In this document: positions 1-12,700 of the stretch, one piece after another | Layout: each line of letters begins with the position of its first letter | How positions within the stretch are numbered: the stretch's first letter is position 1 | NCBI GenBank assembly: GCA_020536535.1 | Contig: JAHLWZ010000615.1 | Span: forward strand, 18,027-82,026 | Direction of reading: 5' to 3' | Length of the DNA: 64,000 nt | Source: Pelomyxa schiedti | Lineage: Eukaryota > Evosea > Pelobiontida > Pelomyxidae | The notes under the pieces: model-generated | Database searches by the model: none | The model's input: only the letters and a program-made list of their open reading frames with translations | What the model was told of the DNA's origin: nothing | Made by a program: the position numbers and the translations under genes

Positions 1-1449
1 TAACACGATCATTTATCCCCAGAATAGTGTCTTCTTTCGATGCAGTGACCAAGCTGAATGTGATGAATGGGAACAAGCTTTGAGTCAACATCTTGCTGCA
101 TACAGGTATGCAGACCAATCTATGGCTCCACCCTTATTCTTTAAGTCCTGGAGCAACTCACACTCAACTGTTCTGCGTTTCCCTTGAAGCATTAGTTCAA
201 CGCCCTGCAGAGCAAGCTGCACACAGTCACATTCCTTTACCAGTGAGTATCTTCGCCACTCCCAGTACCTAATCTCATCCCTTAGATACAAGCTATACTG
301 CATGTATTGATGGAAGAGGGGCCAAAGGAAGAAGGCATCTTTCGAGTTCCAGGTTTGAAGAATCTCCTTTTTTTTTCATTCTAATGGCGCATAAGGTTTA
401 AAAGACGAAATCGACAAATGTGTGAAGCTGCTAGATAAAGGGAAACCTATTCCTAGCACTACAAGTCCGCATTCTCTCGCTGGCCTCCTGAAACTTTTCC
501 TAAGATCACTACCAGGTAGATTCCTTTCTAAAAAGTCCTCTCTTAGGCTTTACAGACCCACTTATACCAACTGCACTTTCCACGGAGATTTCAGCCATAT
601 TTTCACTTACCTGTGTCCATGAAAAGAACTCGGAGATTGCCAGAATTCTAAACAAGTTCCCATTATCACATAAAGTTCTACTACTAGAAATTTCCAAGCT
701 ATGCAGCCGGTTTGTCTCCTCAGTTTTTTTTTTTTAATTTTTGGAACCAAATTCTAGAATCGCGCAGAGCCCCAGGACACAGATGACGTCACAAAATCTT
801 GCAGTTGTAATAGGGCCTAACCTATCACGTGACAGCACTGACCACTCTGCAACAAGTGTTTTGAGCATGCTAAGAGGTGTAAGAACAAGCAGTTTATTAT
901 TCGAGTCGCTAGTTCAAAACTACGATGTTTGTAATCCAACACCTTTTCACACAAGTTCATATTCGCGTTTTCATTTACATTCCATTATAGGACATTGTAC
1001 ACCCCCGTCCTCTTCAACCAGTATCCAGCTCACCCAAAAGGAACTATCGCCAAGCTAGAGTATCCCCAGATTCCAATCCACCAACCACCCTCTCTGATGA
1101 AAACTCGCCACAAACAACTCACACCAGTCCTTCCTCACAATCATCTGCACATGATGACAGTGCTGCCAGTGACCTTTGTGCTCTCTTCATGTATCACTCT
1201 CTTTTTGTTTCTGCTGTGTTCTCTAATTCTTACCTACTGACTCGGCACAGGTCACAAGCCAACGAAACTGGGCAAATGACTACAGCTCAATTTGCGGAAT
1301 TCTTTGATCGTTTGTATGAAGTATCCACCACATTGGGAATGGACTACAAAGATAGGCGGAGTATAATAAAACTTGCTGTGGATTCATCAACCGGCACTGT
1401 TACAAAGGAAACTTTCATGCAACTTTGTATGAGCTTACTGATGGAATGA
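1..1449 (+). CDS. PH-RhoGAP protein, 3' part (5' end outside window)
   Basis: Likely a GTPase-activating protein for Rho/Rac-type GTPases at membranes or the actin cortex. The first exon in view reads as the end of a PH domain (CDEWEQALSQHL). The following exons splice in frame into a RhoGAP domain: VSLEALVQRP, EEGIFRVPG with the expected arginine finger, HSLAGLLKLFLRSLP, and MTSQNLAVVIGPNL. Introns that keep the frame are 106-145, 243-285, 353-395, 516-555, 723-767, 927-990 and 1191-1250. The last two exons are Ser/Pro-rich linker followed by about 65 residues (DRLYEVSTTLGMDYKDRR) that I do not recognise. The stop is at 1447-1449, 63 bp from the convergent stop of the next gene. Domain calls are firm; the specific GTPase target is unknown. 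Confidence 0.9.
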
Positions 1450-1512
1450 ACTCCATTAAAAAAAAAATAAGTTATGTTTTGGAATGCTTTCCTATTCTTT
1501 TGTCACTTGTTT

Positions 1513-3651
1513 TTATGGTTGGGATGCGTCTGAGTGTGACGTTGACGTGGTAGTGGTTTGTGTTTGGTGTTCTTGATCACTTCCCTCGTTGTCGTCTTCA
1601 TCACTGGAAGGTGCTTGGAAGGAGCAGCTTGTATTCTCCACAAGGTCAGGCTGTAGGAAGGCGTCTTGTTGGTGCTGGCTCTTTGAAGTGGATAGTGTGG
1701 AAATGGATGCTGAGTTGTGTGTGTGTTTTGGAAGCGGCCGCGTGTGCAACTTGAGTTGGGAAGGGCCATCAGAAAGTAAATCAGTCGGGTCAATTCGGAG
1801 ACTATACAGCGGGAAGGTGCAGCCAGCAATAAAGTATAACAATTCTGGTTGTAAAAGAGTGTTTTCGAGTTCCTGAGGCAATATTCCCTGGGCTTCCCAT
1901 TTTCTGAAGTGGCGACCAGTTAGAAAGATCGACAATGGGTACAAAATACCTGCATATGGCAATTAGACTTGACAGGGATACTTGATGTTCCATTTTGCTC
2001 TTGGTGCCCAGAGAAAAGAACCGCTGCTGAACTCCGGTTTCATTCACTGTTTCCTCCACGTCAACTTTTTCAGGGAATTGAATGCCCACAGAGGAATCAA
2101 ACGTGCTTATTACGGTGTACATGGTAGTTGACTCAACTTCAAGGGAAAGGGTAACCCTCTTGCCAGTTGGATCAATTGAGGCGGACTTAGCGCGTAGTTG
2201 GCCTGAGGGAAGCTTAAACGGCACAAATGTTACGTGTGGCTCCTTCTCATAATTCAAGAATGCCTTCTCCCCATGCCTGGATTGGGTATTATGTGATGTT
2301 CGAGGGAGGACTAAATATGTACTTCAAAACTCTAAGGGAAGATTCCCCTAGAAGCTCAATCCCGGAGTTGTCCTCTTTGTAAATTGTGACTCTCCCTTCT
2401 GGTAACACATTGTTCGTGACATTTTTGATACGAATGGCGTGGTATGGGTGCGCCTTATCGACGGCCTTCATTGATTAGATGTTAGACCCGAAGGAAAAAA
2501 ATGAGCAAGGGCCACACAGGGTTGAAGTATAGAGTGGCAGTAGCAAATAAAACGAGGCTCTTAACAATGACACCAACGGATGAGTGAGGGGGAACAGTGA
2601 GTGTCAGAATTGCATTGCCACGCGCATCATCCAGAGATTCACGGGGAGGCATGAGAGTTACAGGTACACTATCCCAGTTTTCAGCAGAAGAGTTTGGAAT
2701 CCACACCCATTCTATTGTACTTGATTATGAAGTTTGACTACCCATAACTGAATACGTTGAAGGGTAGCCTTGTCTCCCCCAGTGAGAATCAACTTGAAAG
2801 CAACTTTGAAGCCCTCGTCAACAATCGCATAATTGACAGCTAATTCACTAAAGTAAGAGTAAGAAAGCCGCTCTAAAAACACAGCCACCAGCACAACAGC
2901 CAGCCATACACAGAACCGAACAACACACATACACACACCAATACAGATACACATATGCATACATAGGCTTATTTGCCAGAGACACTATGCGTAACTCCCT
3001 AGCAGAGTGCTGGGCCACAACAGACACATCGTCGGGGCTCGGAGTAGACACAGATATGGTCTCAACGCACTTGTCGAACTGTGATTCCAGCGTGAACGGG
3101 ATGCAGACCTCGGCCCCAGGGGCGAGGCTGCCGAGCCTGCGGATCACCAGCGTGCCGTCGTGATACGCCCGCACCCCGACGATGGGCAGCGCCTCCGTGG
3201 CCCCGCCCGCCCCCAGGGCCCCGCCCCCCCCGTTCGGCTGGGTCACCCCTGGCGTGCGCTCCATCTTGCGCCGCTTCCCCAGCCCCGCTGCCAGTCCCTG
3301 CTGCTGTGCCTGTGCCTGTGGCTGGGGAGAAGCTGCGGCCGCGGTTGGGGCTTGCGGTTGGGCTGCTGCGAGTGCCGCGGCAGTGGTGGGTGGGGCTGTG
3401 GGCGTGGGCTTGGTGGCGCTTGTGGTGGTGCTGGTGGGGGTGGGCGCGGACTTGGGGAGGGACGAGGGCGCGGCTACAGATGTGGAAGGAGGGCTGGCGG
3501 GCTTGGAGTCTGGCTGGGGAGGTTGGGCTGTCGTGCTTGGGGGGGAAGTCGCAGGGGGATCTCGTTTCCCTGCGGCAGTAAGCGGCGGGCGCGAGGCCGG
3601 AGTCGACGCCACAGTCTCCTTCTTGCTGTCTGCACCCTGCTCCTGCGACAT
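1513..3651 (-). CDS. DUF4140/DUF4139 (MuiA-like) protein with Pro/Ala-rich N-terminus
   Basis: Function unknown; the family is named after bacterial mucoidy inhibitor A. The start MSQEQGAD at 3651 opens about 170 residues rich in Pro, Ala, Thr and Gln. Then comes a segment fitting the family's N-terminal domain: VGVRAYHDGTLVIRRLGSL, which matches the usual pattern of a Tyr/Asp pair, a hydrophobic stretch and double Arg. Downstream exons give NYAIVDEGFKVAFKLIL, WVWIPNSSAENWDSVPVTLM and YHAIRIKNVTNNVLPEGRV, typical of the DUF4139 part (Asn-x-Ser followed by Trp-Asp). Introns lie near 2860-2960, 2710, 2480, 2290 and 1900. The tail is Ser/Thr/Gln-rich and acidic (SSDEDDNEGSDQE). It diverges from the CAP-domain gene with 170 bp between starts. 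The family assignment rests on motif pattern only. Confidence 0.6.
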
Positions 3652-3821
3652 CACTTTCTTTTGTGTCTGTTTTTTAGTGTTTTCCTGGGAATCCTTCTTG
3701 CTGCAGAAGTCAAGCCGCCTGTATAGGCGCAACCTTTTTCTACTGCGTACCCACAAGGAGAGTCAACAACGTCCAAGAATCCTCCTGAGAAACATCGAAT
3801 TTTATTGGTGGTAGTGCGCCG

Positions 3822-6282
3822 ATGTCGTCGACGGGTTCCAACCGACTCAGTGGCAGCAACAAGGGTCTTGGGCTGCCCATGGCTACCACGACCACGCCCA
3901 GGGGCCACTCCACATCCAACCCCCCGTTCCCAGACGGCACGGCCGCCACCGCCACCGCAGCCGCAGCGTCGACGACGGCCTGCTGTCCCACGCCCCCCGC
4001 CACCACCTCGCCCTTCGCCAACGTCGTCAACACCGCCATCCTCGGACCCCCGGTGCACGCCACCCCTCCGCCGCCTCCTCCGCCCCAGCAGCCCCCGCCG
4101 CAGCCGCAGCCCCCTCCACCGCTGCCCCCCGCCATCCCCCCCACCACCAGCAGCAGCAGCACCAGCTCCTTCTCTCCACTGCAGGGCCCCAGCGTGGGGT
4201 GTGAGCCGTCTCCCTCGCTGCTCTCCATGTCTCTTCCCCCGGCGTTGCCGCCCCCAGGGGTGCCTCCTTGCTCGTCGCCCCCGCTATCGGCGCTGTCCGA
4301 GCGCTCTGGGAGGATATCCAGGCACCCCAAGTCCGCTTCGGCTGTAAATTTAATGAACATCCTCAAACAAGGTGTGCCGATTACATTACGCACACATTCC
4401 AAACAATGTGTTGTCTGTATTATGTGCCCAACTTATTGATATAGGGGATGCAAATGTAACCAACGCCTTGGGTGCGGCTTATGCCGCTGCTTTGGCTGGT
4501 GTTAGCACCAAGGACCAATCAACATCTTCTGCCATTCATACTCAGTCCACTCCTGTTATACCATCTTCCTTATCTTGCTCCCCCTCCCAGCCATCATCAC
4601 TGTCCATTGCCACCACTCCCGTCGTCCTGCCCCTTCCACCTGACGTGAGCGAAGCGGATATTGTGGCAGCAATTAACTCGGCAAGAGAAAGCCCTAATTC
4701 CTTCTCTGGCAAACTACTTGAGGCTGTCAAATCCCAGACCGCTGGTAACTGGGAAAAAAACCTGCACTTTACAACTGAATATGACTTGCAGATAAGCTAC
4801 AACCCTTGAGTTTTCTGGGTATTTTCAAACCATTGCCTGAGGGCGTACCCCATGTTCGGGTCGCCCTTGAATTTTTGAGGGGTACTCCTCCAGTGCCCCC
4901 AGTCAAGCTATCTCAGCAGCTTTCCGATTTAGCAAAAGCCCGTGCAGCTGAATTTTTATCTCCGTCATCAGGTTTTTCCCATAGATAACCACTGAATCCC
5001 TAACAGCATTTTGAAGAATATTTATCCCCTAAAGAAGTTCAGTCTGTTGGTATTGTAAGAGTCCTACTTTAGTTTCGCTTGTCAAATTTCATGAGCTGAC
5101 AGGGAGTGATGCTCACGCGATTATCGGTTGTCTCAGCTGTCAACCTTGTAATGCAGTGGGCTGTAGATGCTTCAAGCCCCAATTTTGAATCGCGTTCTGT
5201 ACTATTCAATCCTTCCTATCAATATGTATTCGAATTGAAGTGTTATGATAAGTAACAATAACTGTATCTAGATCGGGTTTCACACTGGAAGATTCGGAAA
5301 AAACAATAACAATTTCATTGTTGTTTTATTTTCGAGTATTCCTCATGAAGTTTTCAAGTCGGTACTTATGGATTCTGCAGTTTTATCTGGTCGTCCCTTT
5401 CTCCTTCTCGTATTAAATCTCACTAAAGTGCAGACACGGACGCGGAATATAAATTGGATTTTGGTCAGGTGATGCCTCCAGGAGGAACAGTCTGTGCCGC
5501 CAAAATTGGAGACTCCAGAGTAGAACTGAGGTTTGAGTCTACTGTTAGCTTTAGCTTCCATTAATTCAGGAGCCAGATTTGACTGGCAGGAACTGTCTGC
5601 ATTTCGTATTTTAGTGCTTCCTTTCCAAATTGATGCAAAAGGCATCCGTATTAAGTATGGAACATGCAATCCAACTCAGAGTACTTACTCTCTAGATATT
5701 CAACTGAGGGTCGAGTCATTCTTTGGTGTGAAAAAGGCTCCATTACGGCTTCTTCAACTGAGGTAATGCAGTGACCTTATTTCCTCGGGGCTGAGATAAC
5801 ATGGAGAAAAGGCACCCGTTACCAAATTATGGCAAGACACATTAGGACCTAACGTAGCACCAGCGGCACCAGAACGCGTTCTTGTGACCACAGTTCAGAG
5901 CGGGAACCTTGAGGCTGTAGCAGTTCAAGTTTCTCCCTCAAGATACAAGACTTTAGTAATCGCCCAGTCCATTCAGCGGAACGGCCAGCCGGAGATTCTG
6001 TTCACGTTCAAGGTTCCTTCATCCTCCTAAATTCCCCCTAAAGTCACATTTTTTTCTCTGCAGCACGAAGCACCAGGCAGAGATGAAGACGGCGAATACA
6101 TAGACACTGTAGAGTACAATGTAATCGTGAAACTTCCGTTTCCCATTCACCCGGACTGCACCAAAGTATCCGTGGTCAACGGCCAACTTGTGATCGGTGC
6201 GCAGATGAAGAAATCTCTCAGTTCAAGTGCCGTCAATGTTGGTTCCCTGAGAGAACCCATCCTTGGCGTATCTGTATTGTAA
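3822..6282 (+). CDS. CAP/SCP-domain protein with Pro/Ser-rich N-terminus
   Basis: No signal peptide is visible, so it may be intracellular. Exon 1 (MSSTGSNRLSG start) is about 180 residues of Pro/Ala/Thr/Ser low complexity. Exon 2, after an intron ending at 4443, leads into a CAP fold: VAAINSARESPNSF, then after an intron near 4745-4791 the segment FLGIFKPLPEGVPHVR, then VKLSQQLSDLAKARAAEFL, and further on VMQWAVDASSPNFESRSVLF and NPSYQYV. This resembles the bacterial-type CAP domain, where the usual Gly-His-Arg is here Glu-Ser-Arg, so metal binding is doubtful. Later exons (5450-6279) have beta-rich sequence ending PILGVSVL; the segment LPFPIHPDCTKVSVVNGQL faintly recalls an alpha-crystallin C-terminus. 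An AATAAA signal follows the stop at once. Several exon edges between 4970 and 5900 are unresolved. Confidence 0.6.
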
Positions 6283-6642
6283 AAATAAAAGCACAGAAAC
6301 TTTTCAAATTTTCTTTTTCTTTTCTATTCTATTTGGAGCAAATAAAAAAGGCAGGATGGCATCGTCGCCCGGCGCTGTCAGGTACATGCCAACTACAAGC
6401 ATTTTCACAATCAAATAACCAACGTAGCCGTTGCCGTGATCTACTGACTGATTTTTGTGCAAGTGGGAAGGCGGAGAAACGGAAAGAGAAAGGCACAAAA
6501 CACGTACGTTGTCGTCGCTTTTACGTTGTCGATTATTATACAATAACCTCTAAGCTAAAAATCTCTTCAATTAACAACTATTTCGAACACAGACACAACA
6601 CCAAGAGCAGGCAACCCCTGCTGACGCTAATAGAAAACCTGA

Positions 6643-8263
6643 TATGCAAAAAACATCGTCAATTGAAGGTGACGCCTTGTCGAAGATGCTGGCGGCCGTT
6701 CATGTTCCAAGGATCAAGACTCCTGTTGCCACCGCCGTGCAGGAAGAACAGAACCAGGTGTTGATTGAGTTTTGAATCTGTTCCCGTACAAGGTGGTGCT
6801 TACTGGTTGTGCAGGCAAACGAGAACAGCAGAACCGTCAAAGGGCATGCTGTATCTACCCCCTCCACCCCGTCTGGAACTACAAGGAAAAAGACACGAGA
6901 CGACGACGAAGAACAAGAACAAGAAAATAGAACCAGTGATGCTTGGAGTAATGCGCGTACCTGTAACAGTAAAAGTGGTGGCGAAACGATCAACAGCAAT
7001 AGTTCACGGGGTGATCCCAGCAAAGCACCTCCTCATTCTTCCAGCTGGAATTCCAGTCGTCAAAGTGGGGATGGCTGTTTCACATGTGGGGCCCTTGGTC
7101 ACCTTTCAAGAGAATGCCCCTCGGGGAAAGGCTGCTTTGCCTGCGGAGCCACTGGGCATTGGTCTCGCGAGTGTCCTAACAAAGGAGGGGTTCGCCCCCA
7201 GGGTGGTTCCACAATCGCAAGCAAAGGCACAGACGAGACCAGCAGCAGGTCAGAAGGAGGTACAAAGCGTACATGCTACTGCTGTGGTGAAATGGGGCAC
7301 AATGCGGCCGAGTGCCCGAGGAGGGCGGGAGGAAGCGCCAGGAGCGGCGGCTGCTTCATATGCTCCAAAATCGGGCATATTTCGCGGGACTGCCCCTCCA
7401 GGAGCATGGGTGCCACCTCTGCCCCCCAAAGGAGTAATGAGAACCCATCGCCATCAAAGAACTCAGGCTCGCGGGGGTACAGCAGCCCGGTTGATAGTTT
7501 GACTAGCCCTGGGGTGGAAACGCGGAGCTCCCCAACGAAACCCCTTCAGCCAATTCTCAAGAACTCCTCGGTTACATTACCACAGAGCACGTGGACTGTA
7601 TCATGTAAGGCTATGGAGAGCCCTGTGCCACCACCAGCACAGCCGGTTTCAGCTCCACAAACTCCTCCCGCCACGCAGTGGAACCCCCCTCCCATTCCTT
7701 CATACAATCCAAGTTTCTCAAATGATTCCAGTACTGTGTGGGGGCCTGGCCCACAGCAAAGTAGCTCCACCATGTATATTCCACCACCAAGCAACGCGTA
7801 CATTCCTCCGGCTCAATCTACAACAAACGAGTGGCTAGGCCAAAACCAAATGGGGTTCCCGCCTGCACAGCACCCTCCCCCTGCCTATGCAGGAACAGCA
7901 ACATTTTCAAGCAGCAGAGGAGCAAGCGAACACGATTTCAGTTCCCGCACTGTTCCGGCTGTCCCTCCTACCAAAACTAGCACGTGCTTTGCTTGCAACC
8001 AGCCTGGTCACTTCGCACGCCAGTGCCCGCGGAACTCCCTCAGACCCGTGCGGTACCGCTCGCGATCGCGCTCCCGCTCCCGGTCTCCCCCTCGTCGGCA
8101 TTCTCCCTCACCCTCACGCTTCCGCCCACGTTCACCCCTACGGCGTCGCTCCAGGTCGCGGTCTCGCTCGCGTTCACCCCCACGGCCAACGATCGCTCTT
8201 CGGGAAAGGGAAAGACTGAACCCAGAGTGGGGCGTTTCCCGTCCCTACTACGAGAACACTTAA
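6643..8263 (+). CDS. CCHC zinc-knuckle protein with C-terminal RS domain
   Basis: Predicted single-stranded nucleic-acid-binding protein of the CNBP/SR type, about 520 residues. One intron (6758-6814) joins MQKTSSIEGDALSKM... to the long second exon; an in-frame stop lies upstream of 6643. Five CX2CX4HX4C knuckles are visible: CFTCGALGHLSREC near residue 126, CFACGATGHWSREC near 146, CYCCGEMGHNAAEC near 193, CFICSKIGHISRDC near 217 and CFACNQPGHFARQC near 428. Knuckles 1-4 are clustered and the fifth is separated by about 200 residues of Pro/Ser/Thr-rich linker. The last 80 residues are Arg/Ser dipeptides (YRSRSRSRSRS), as in splicing factors, and would be targets of SR kinases. A role in pre-mRNA splicing or mRNA handling is inferred. 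The stop is 66 bp from the convergent phosphoesterase stop. Confidence 0.88.
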
Positions 8264-8328
8264 ATGGCAGGATGTGGTGATGACACCCCAAATGTTTTTG
8301 TAATTGAAAGATAAATGTTTTTGTTTGT

Positions 8329-9633
8329 CTAAAGTGAGTGTATTTCCAGAGAAGTTGCACGCCAAAGGGGTCTATCTGGGCTCTTCTCCAGGGTTACCAG
8401 CGCAAATGTCTCGAGCCTGTTGAAGTATGAGTGGGGTATGGGGTTTGTGTTAACTCACTGTAAGGCTCCACCATTCAGTACAGGTATTTTCCCGACATAG
8501 CATGCTCCGGGTGCTTTGTGAGTGTGTCCATGAACGTTGAGAATGGTTTGTTGTGCCTTTGTGGTTTAGAAATCAGAAGAAGAGTGAAAAACGTACCCAT
8601 TTCGATTCTGACAAGAGGCCTGCCAAAGAATTACTTCCGGCGTAAACGCATGGGACACTAACGTTGTCTACTGTAGTAGCTATTGACGGTTAAAATGGAA
8701 AGGAAGAGTCTTAAGACACACAAGAATTGGAGGGCCCAACGTGGGTCATAAGAATGATTGAATCGGTTGGACAAATCGAAGTACTTATAGGAATAGAGGG
8801 TGTTTCTGTGCTGGAAAGGGCTTGTACAACTCCCTCACTGATCTGGTCATCTCGGCGAAAAGGGAAGGCTGCGGGGCGTTAGTAACTACTCCGGAATGTG
8901 ATGAATACCTCCATACTCGTACTCAACTCCACCTCTTAGGGAAAATGAGTACAAGATGAAGTACAAGTGCAGCTGCATACTTTTGGGCAGGCATTGACCC
9001 TCCAAAGCCTGCAATCACCAAATTGGGTGCAATCCGAATACTTCTCAAGAGTCAGAAAACAAAAGATTACATTTGGCTCAAGATACCAGAGGCCGTGAAT
9101 GTTAACGGAATTCGTTGTCAATCTTGGAGTTGGTAGTGTATATGTTGATGGGGCGTCATGCTATCTATTATGTAAAAAAAAAAAGGCGTTGCTTTGGGGG
9201 GCCTACATTTCCGGGGATGTAAACAACTCGCGTGCACAGGTTCTCAAGATAGCCTATAACACTACTCATCTCGCCTTCACATTCACAGCACTAGGAACAA
9301 TTTTTCTAGGTGACCACTACAGCAATGTTATACACGTGACAATACACACTTTTTCAGGAATGGATACATCCGTTGACTTGAAAGAGCCCAGATCTCCAGG
9401 CAAAAGAATGAGGTCAATCCTGGCAGAACAGGTTAACCAACACAGCCGTGTTCAAAAAATGCTGGAGAGAACAACTCTTCGTGACTGCGAGTGGCCCATT
9501 TTGCGAGAGCGTGCAAACACTCCATCTTTGCGTGCATGTCACTGACCACCAAGATCCTCAATCTGGTCTTACTCTCGTCAAACCACCACGTCCTCTTTTC
9601 TGTCGAAGACACCGGAGCTGTGCTCGTGGTCAT
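8329..9633 (-). CDS. Calcineurin-like metallophosphoesterase
   Basis: Dimetal phosphoesterase of the class carrying all canonical motifs. Reading from 9633 (MTTSTAPVSSTEKRTWW): RILVVSDMHAKM (DxH), then across an intron DLILLPGDLGS (GD), YLENLCTRVVYIPGNHDAP (GNHD, restored when the intron covering 9160-9209 is removed), VNIHGLCIRIAPNLVIAGFG with GS following, LMTHVGPS, and ILNVHGHTHKAPGACYVG (GHxH) near the C-terminus. The protein ends LWRATSLEIHSL. At least seven small introns interrupt the gene. Substrate is not evident; the layout resembles small cytosolic phosphoesterases that lack membrane anchors. It is divergent to the AT-hook/AlkD gene (151 bp between starts), and its C-terminus nearly abuts the zinc-knuckle gene. 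Family confidence is high; function within it is open. Confidence 0.85.
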
Positions 9634-9784
9634 TGGCTTCGCCTTTGTTTTCTTTTTCTTTTCGTTCTCTCGATTTGTGACGCCGAGTTTTCGTCCGCCT
9701 TGCTTTGTGGCATTCGTCCCCGGCTCACCTGTCAACGGGTTGCCTCTTGAGACATCAGATCTCCACAAACCAAAAAAAAAAAAA

Positions 9785-12700
9785 ATGACCGAGGGAGCCA
9801 CCGTCACATGTCCTACGGGTGGGAGTATAACCGCCAGCCCAATGACGACAGTTACTACGTACTACGATGGCGGAGGTGGCATCGAACTCGCCACCACACT
9901 CACCCCACAACAGCAACAGCAACAACAAGGTCGCACTGTGCAGCCACAGTGCATGGACCTTACAATGGGATCTTCGCCGTGCTGCACTGGTGGCACGGAT
10001 TCGGTGTATGCCGCGATGGGTGGGTGCTGCCAGGGAAAACCGCAGCTCGTTGCGGCCAACTACACCACAGATCGTATGATGCAAAGTGGACCAGGGGGAA
10101 ACATCACTGTCGACCCCTCTGCTTATTCTGCAACAACGTCCGTGGGGTTGAGCCCTCTCCCAGGGGCGGTGCGGTATTTTATGCCACCTACACCCTCCCT
10201 GGGGATCCCTGGGGGGAATATGTGCCTGCCAACGGGTATGGTTTTGCCCGTTTCCATGATGGGCCAAAACAATCCCCTAATGCAGCCCTCAACAACTAAT
10301 GGTCCAGCTGGGATCATTAACTGCAGCTCGGGGTGCCTTACCCCGTCTCCATCCACATCGTCGTCGCCATCGCCTTCCTCTGGGACGAGTCCAGGCATGC
10401 ACGGCACTAACAACACAAGTACTGTCAACAACTTAACAGCCATTCCGAGCAACGCTAGTACAACTGGCAATATCCCACAGTCACAGTTGGCACAATATCA
10501 GATACAACTTGCTGCAAGTAACACCAGCCATCCACCTGCGTCCTCTGCCCCGGCACCTCGTCGCGGCCGACGGCCCAGGGCATCAAACGGTACCGGTGCA
10601 AGCCAAACAAGTACGGTTTCAATAAATTGAGTGAGTCTGACACTATTTCAGAAAAAAAAGATAACAAGACAAAACTACAACAACATCCCGCTGCCCCTGG
10701 CCCTACCACTCGCACAAAACGTGGCAGGAAGGCAAAAGCTCCTCCACAAGCCATAACTACAATAAATTCCACCCAGATAACACACCCAGATCCAATGGCA
10801 GTACCACTCGATTTCTCTGGCAACTCAACCTCTACCATTTCTGGTACACAACAACTGCCTTACTCGATTTTACATTCATCGGGTAATATCATTCAATCAC
10901 TCCTGGGCAATAATTGTGGTACTCTTTGTAATACTAACGGTGATAATGAATCACCCAAAAGTAACGGCCTTCCTATTAATAGCCTCTCTTCAGCACCTCT
11001 ACCGCCACCACTGCCGTTACCACTTCCATTGCTTCCAACGCATCTCCCCATTCAAAGAGTGCCCCCGAACGTGACACCAACTCCTGCACCGAACTCTGTA
11101 CCCTTAAGCCCTATTTCCACCGCAAATGCTTCTGTCAGTACTCCCCTTGGCACTCCTTCCCTGAGTTATGATCCTTCAAGTGAAAACCGTATTCCTTGCA
11201 TGGTACCTAATGAGACAAATGAAGACGAAAGCGACGAAATCAGTGAGGACCCACAATCTAAACGTGCAAGACATCAGCTTCCACAATATGGTGTCTTGAT
11301 GTGCAAAATTGGTGGCCGATGGCATTTGTTATCCTGTGGAACTGGAGCCACTATGAATTTTAGTTCCACCAATGTGCCATACTTCAACAACCCAAGTATG
11401 CCCAGCAGTATGGACAACGAAAAATCTACTATGCAAGGCCTCTCTCCGTTTGTGAGTTCTGTTACCTTCGGGGTGAATGGATATAGCTTGCCAAGCCCAC
11501 ACAATACACCCGGTACATGTGGTCAGTTTGAGTGTGAAGGTGCAACTATGGGGGGTGTTTGCAGAATCAGTGGCATCCCCAGCATTCCACACTACAGTGA
11601 GATTGTTGATTCTCTGCGGCAGTACCTGCTTCAAAACTCAAACAGTGCTGTTTCCCAAACACAGCAAAAATATATGAAAAACGCCGTTACATACCACGGC
11701 ATTATGATCCCACAGCTCAAGCAACTATTTAGTACATTCTACACAGAAAAAATAGAGCAGTTTCCCCCTCATGTACAAATATTCATAGCCTACAAGCTCT
11801 TTCAAAATGACTTCCGGGAGGAAAAGGAGGTTTGGGTTGGATAGTCTTCTAATTTTACCTCTCCAAGGTTGGAATTTTGATTCTTCTGAAAAATATCAAG
11901 AACCTCTCTGGTTCTCACCTGCCTGATCTTGCTCTTCTCCTTGATAAGTACGTCAATGATTGGAGTACGTGCGATTCTCTTGCCTCCAAGGTAAATTGTC
12001 TGATTGATTATATTCAACAAATGTCTTATCTCCAGATTTTGAGTGCACTTATCAAAGAAGAGGAAGCTCTCCAAAAACCAGTTGCCGAATGGGCTGACAG
12101 TCCAAGCATGTGGAGGCAACGAGCATGCTGCGTTGCCTTCGTTAAAATTGGAAGATTTAGGGACAACAGTATTGAGCTAGTGTTGGGAATCTGCTGCAGT
12201 TGTCTGAGGTTGGCATTCCATCCCCCCCTTTTTTTCTGAGTGTACAACAGAAATAATGAACGATTTGTTCAACTTGGGGTTGGATGGTTGTTGAGAGAAT
12301 TAAGTGTATCCCACAAAGAAACAGTTATAAACTTTATAAGAGGTTTCATGAGGGCCTTAGAATTCTTCACTTACGATCCAACAGAAAATTGCACCAGTAT
12401 GTCAGCAGAGAGTGTGAGGTACGCCGTAGAGAAACTGGAACAACCCCTCAGAAAGGAGGTTATTGGCTATGTGAAGGCAGGAAAACTCACATCTCCTACG
12501 GTCTCTACAACGAATATGAATTCGAGTATGATGTTACCGAGTTTCAAACCCTATTGTAATCTCTGTCACCACAACAGACCCCCCTGAATCGTCACAGATA
12601 CCATATGAGACACAAAAACCATCTCTCAATACCAATCCACAATCCCAACCATTATCCCAGAATGAAGATACTCTTCTATCAAGTTCAATGACAACTTCAC

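Noticed and set aside
3160-3814. Long plus-strand ORFs in GC-rich DNA
   Set aside because: They mirror the Pro/Ala-rich leader of the minus-strand MuiA-like gene and show only Trp/Gly/Arg shadow composition.
9491-9784. In-frame extension upstream of the AlkD fusion start
   Set aside because: It is antisense to the conserved DxH exon of the phosphoesterase and very Phe-rich; the ATG at 9785 is a better start.
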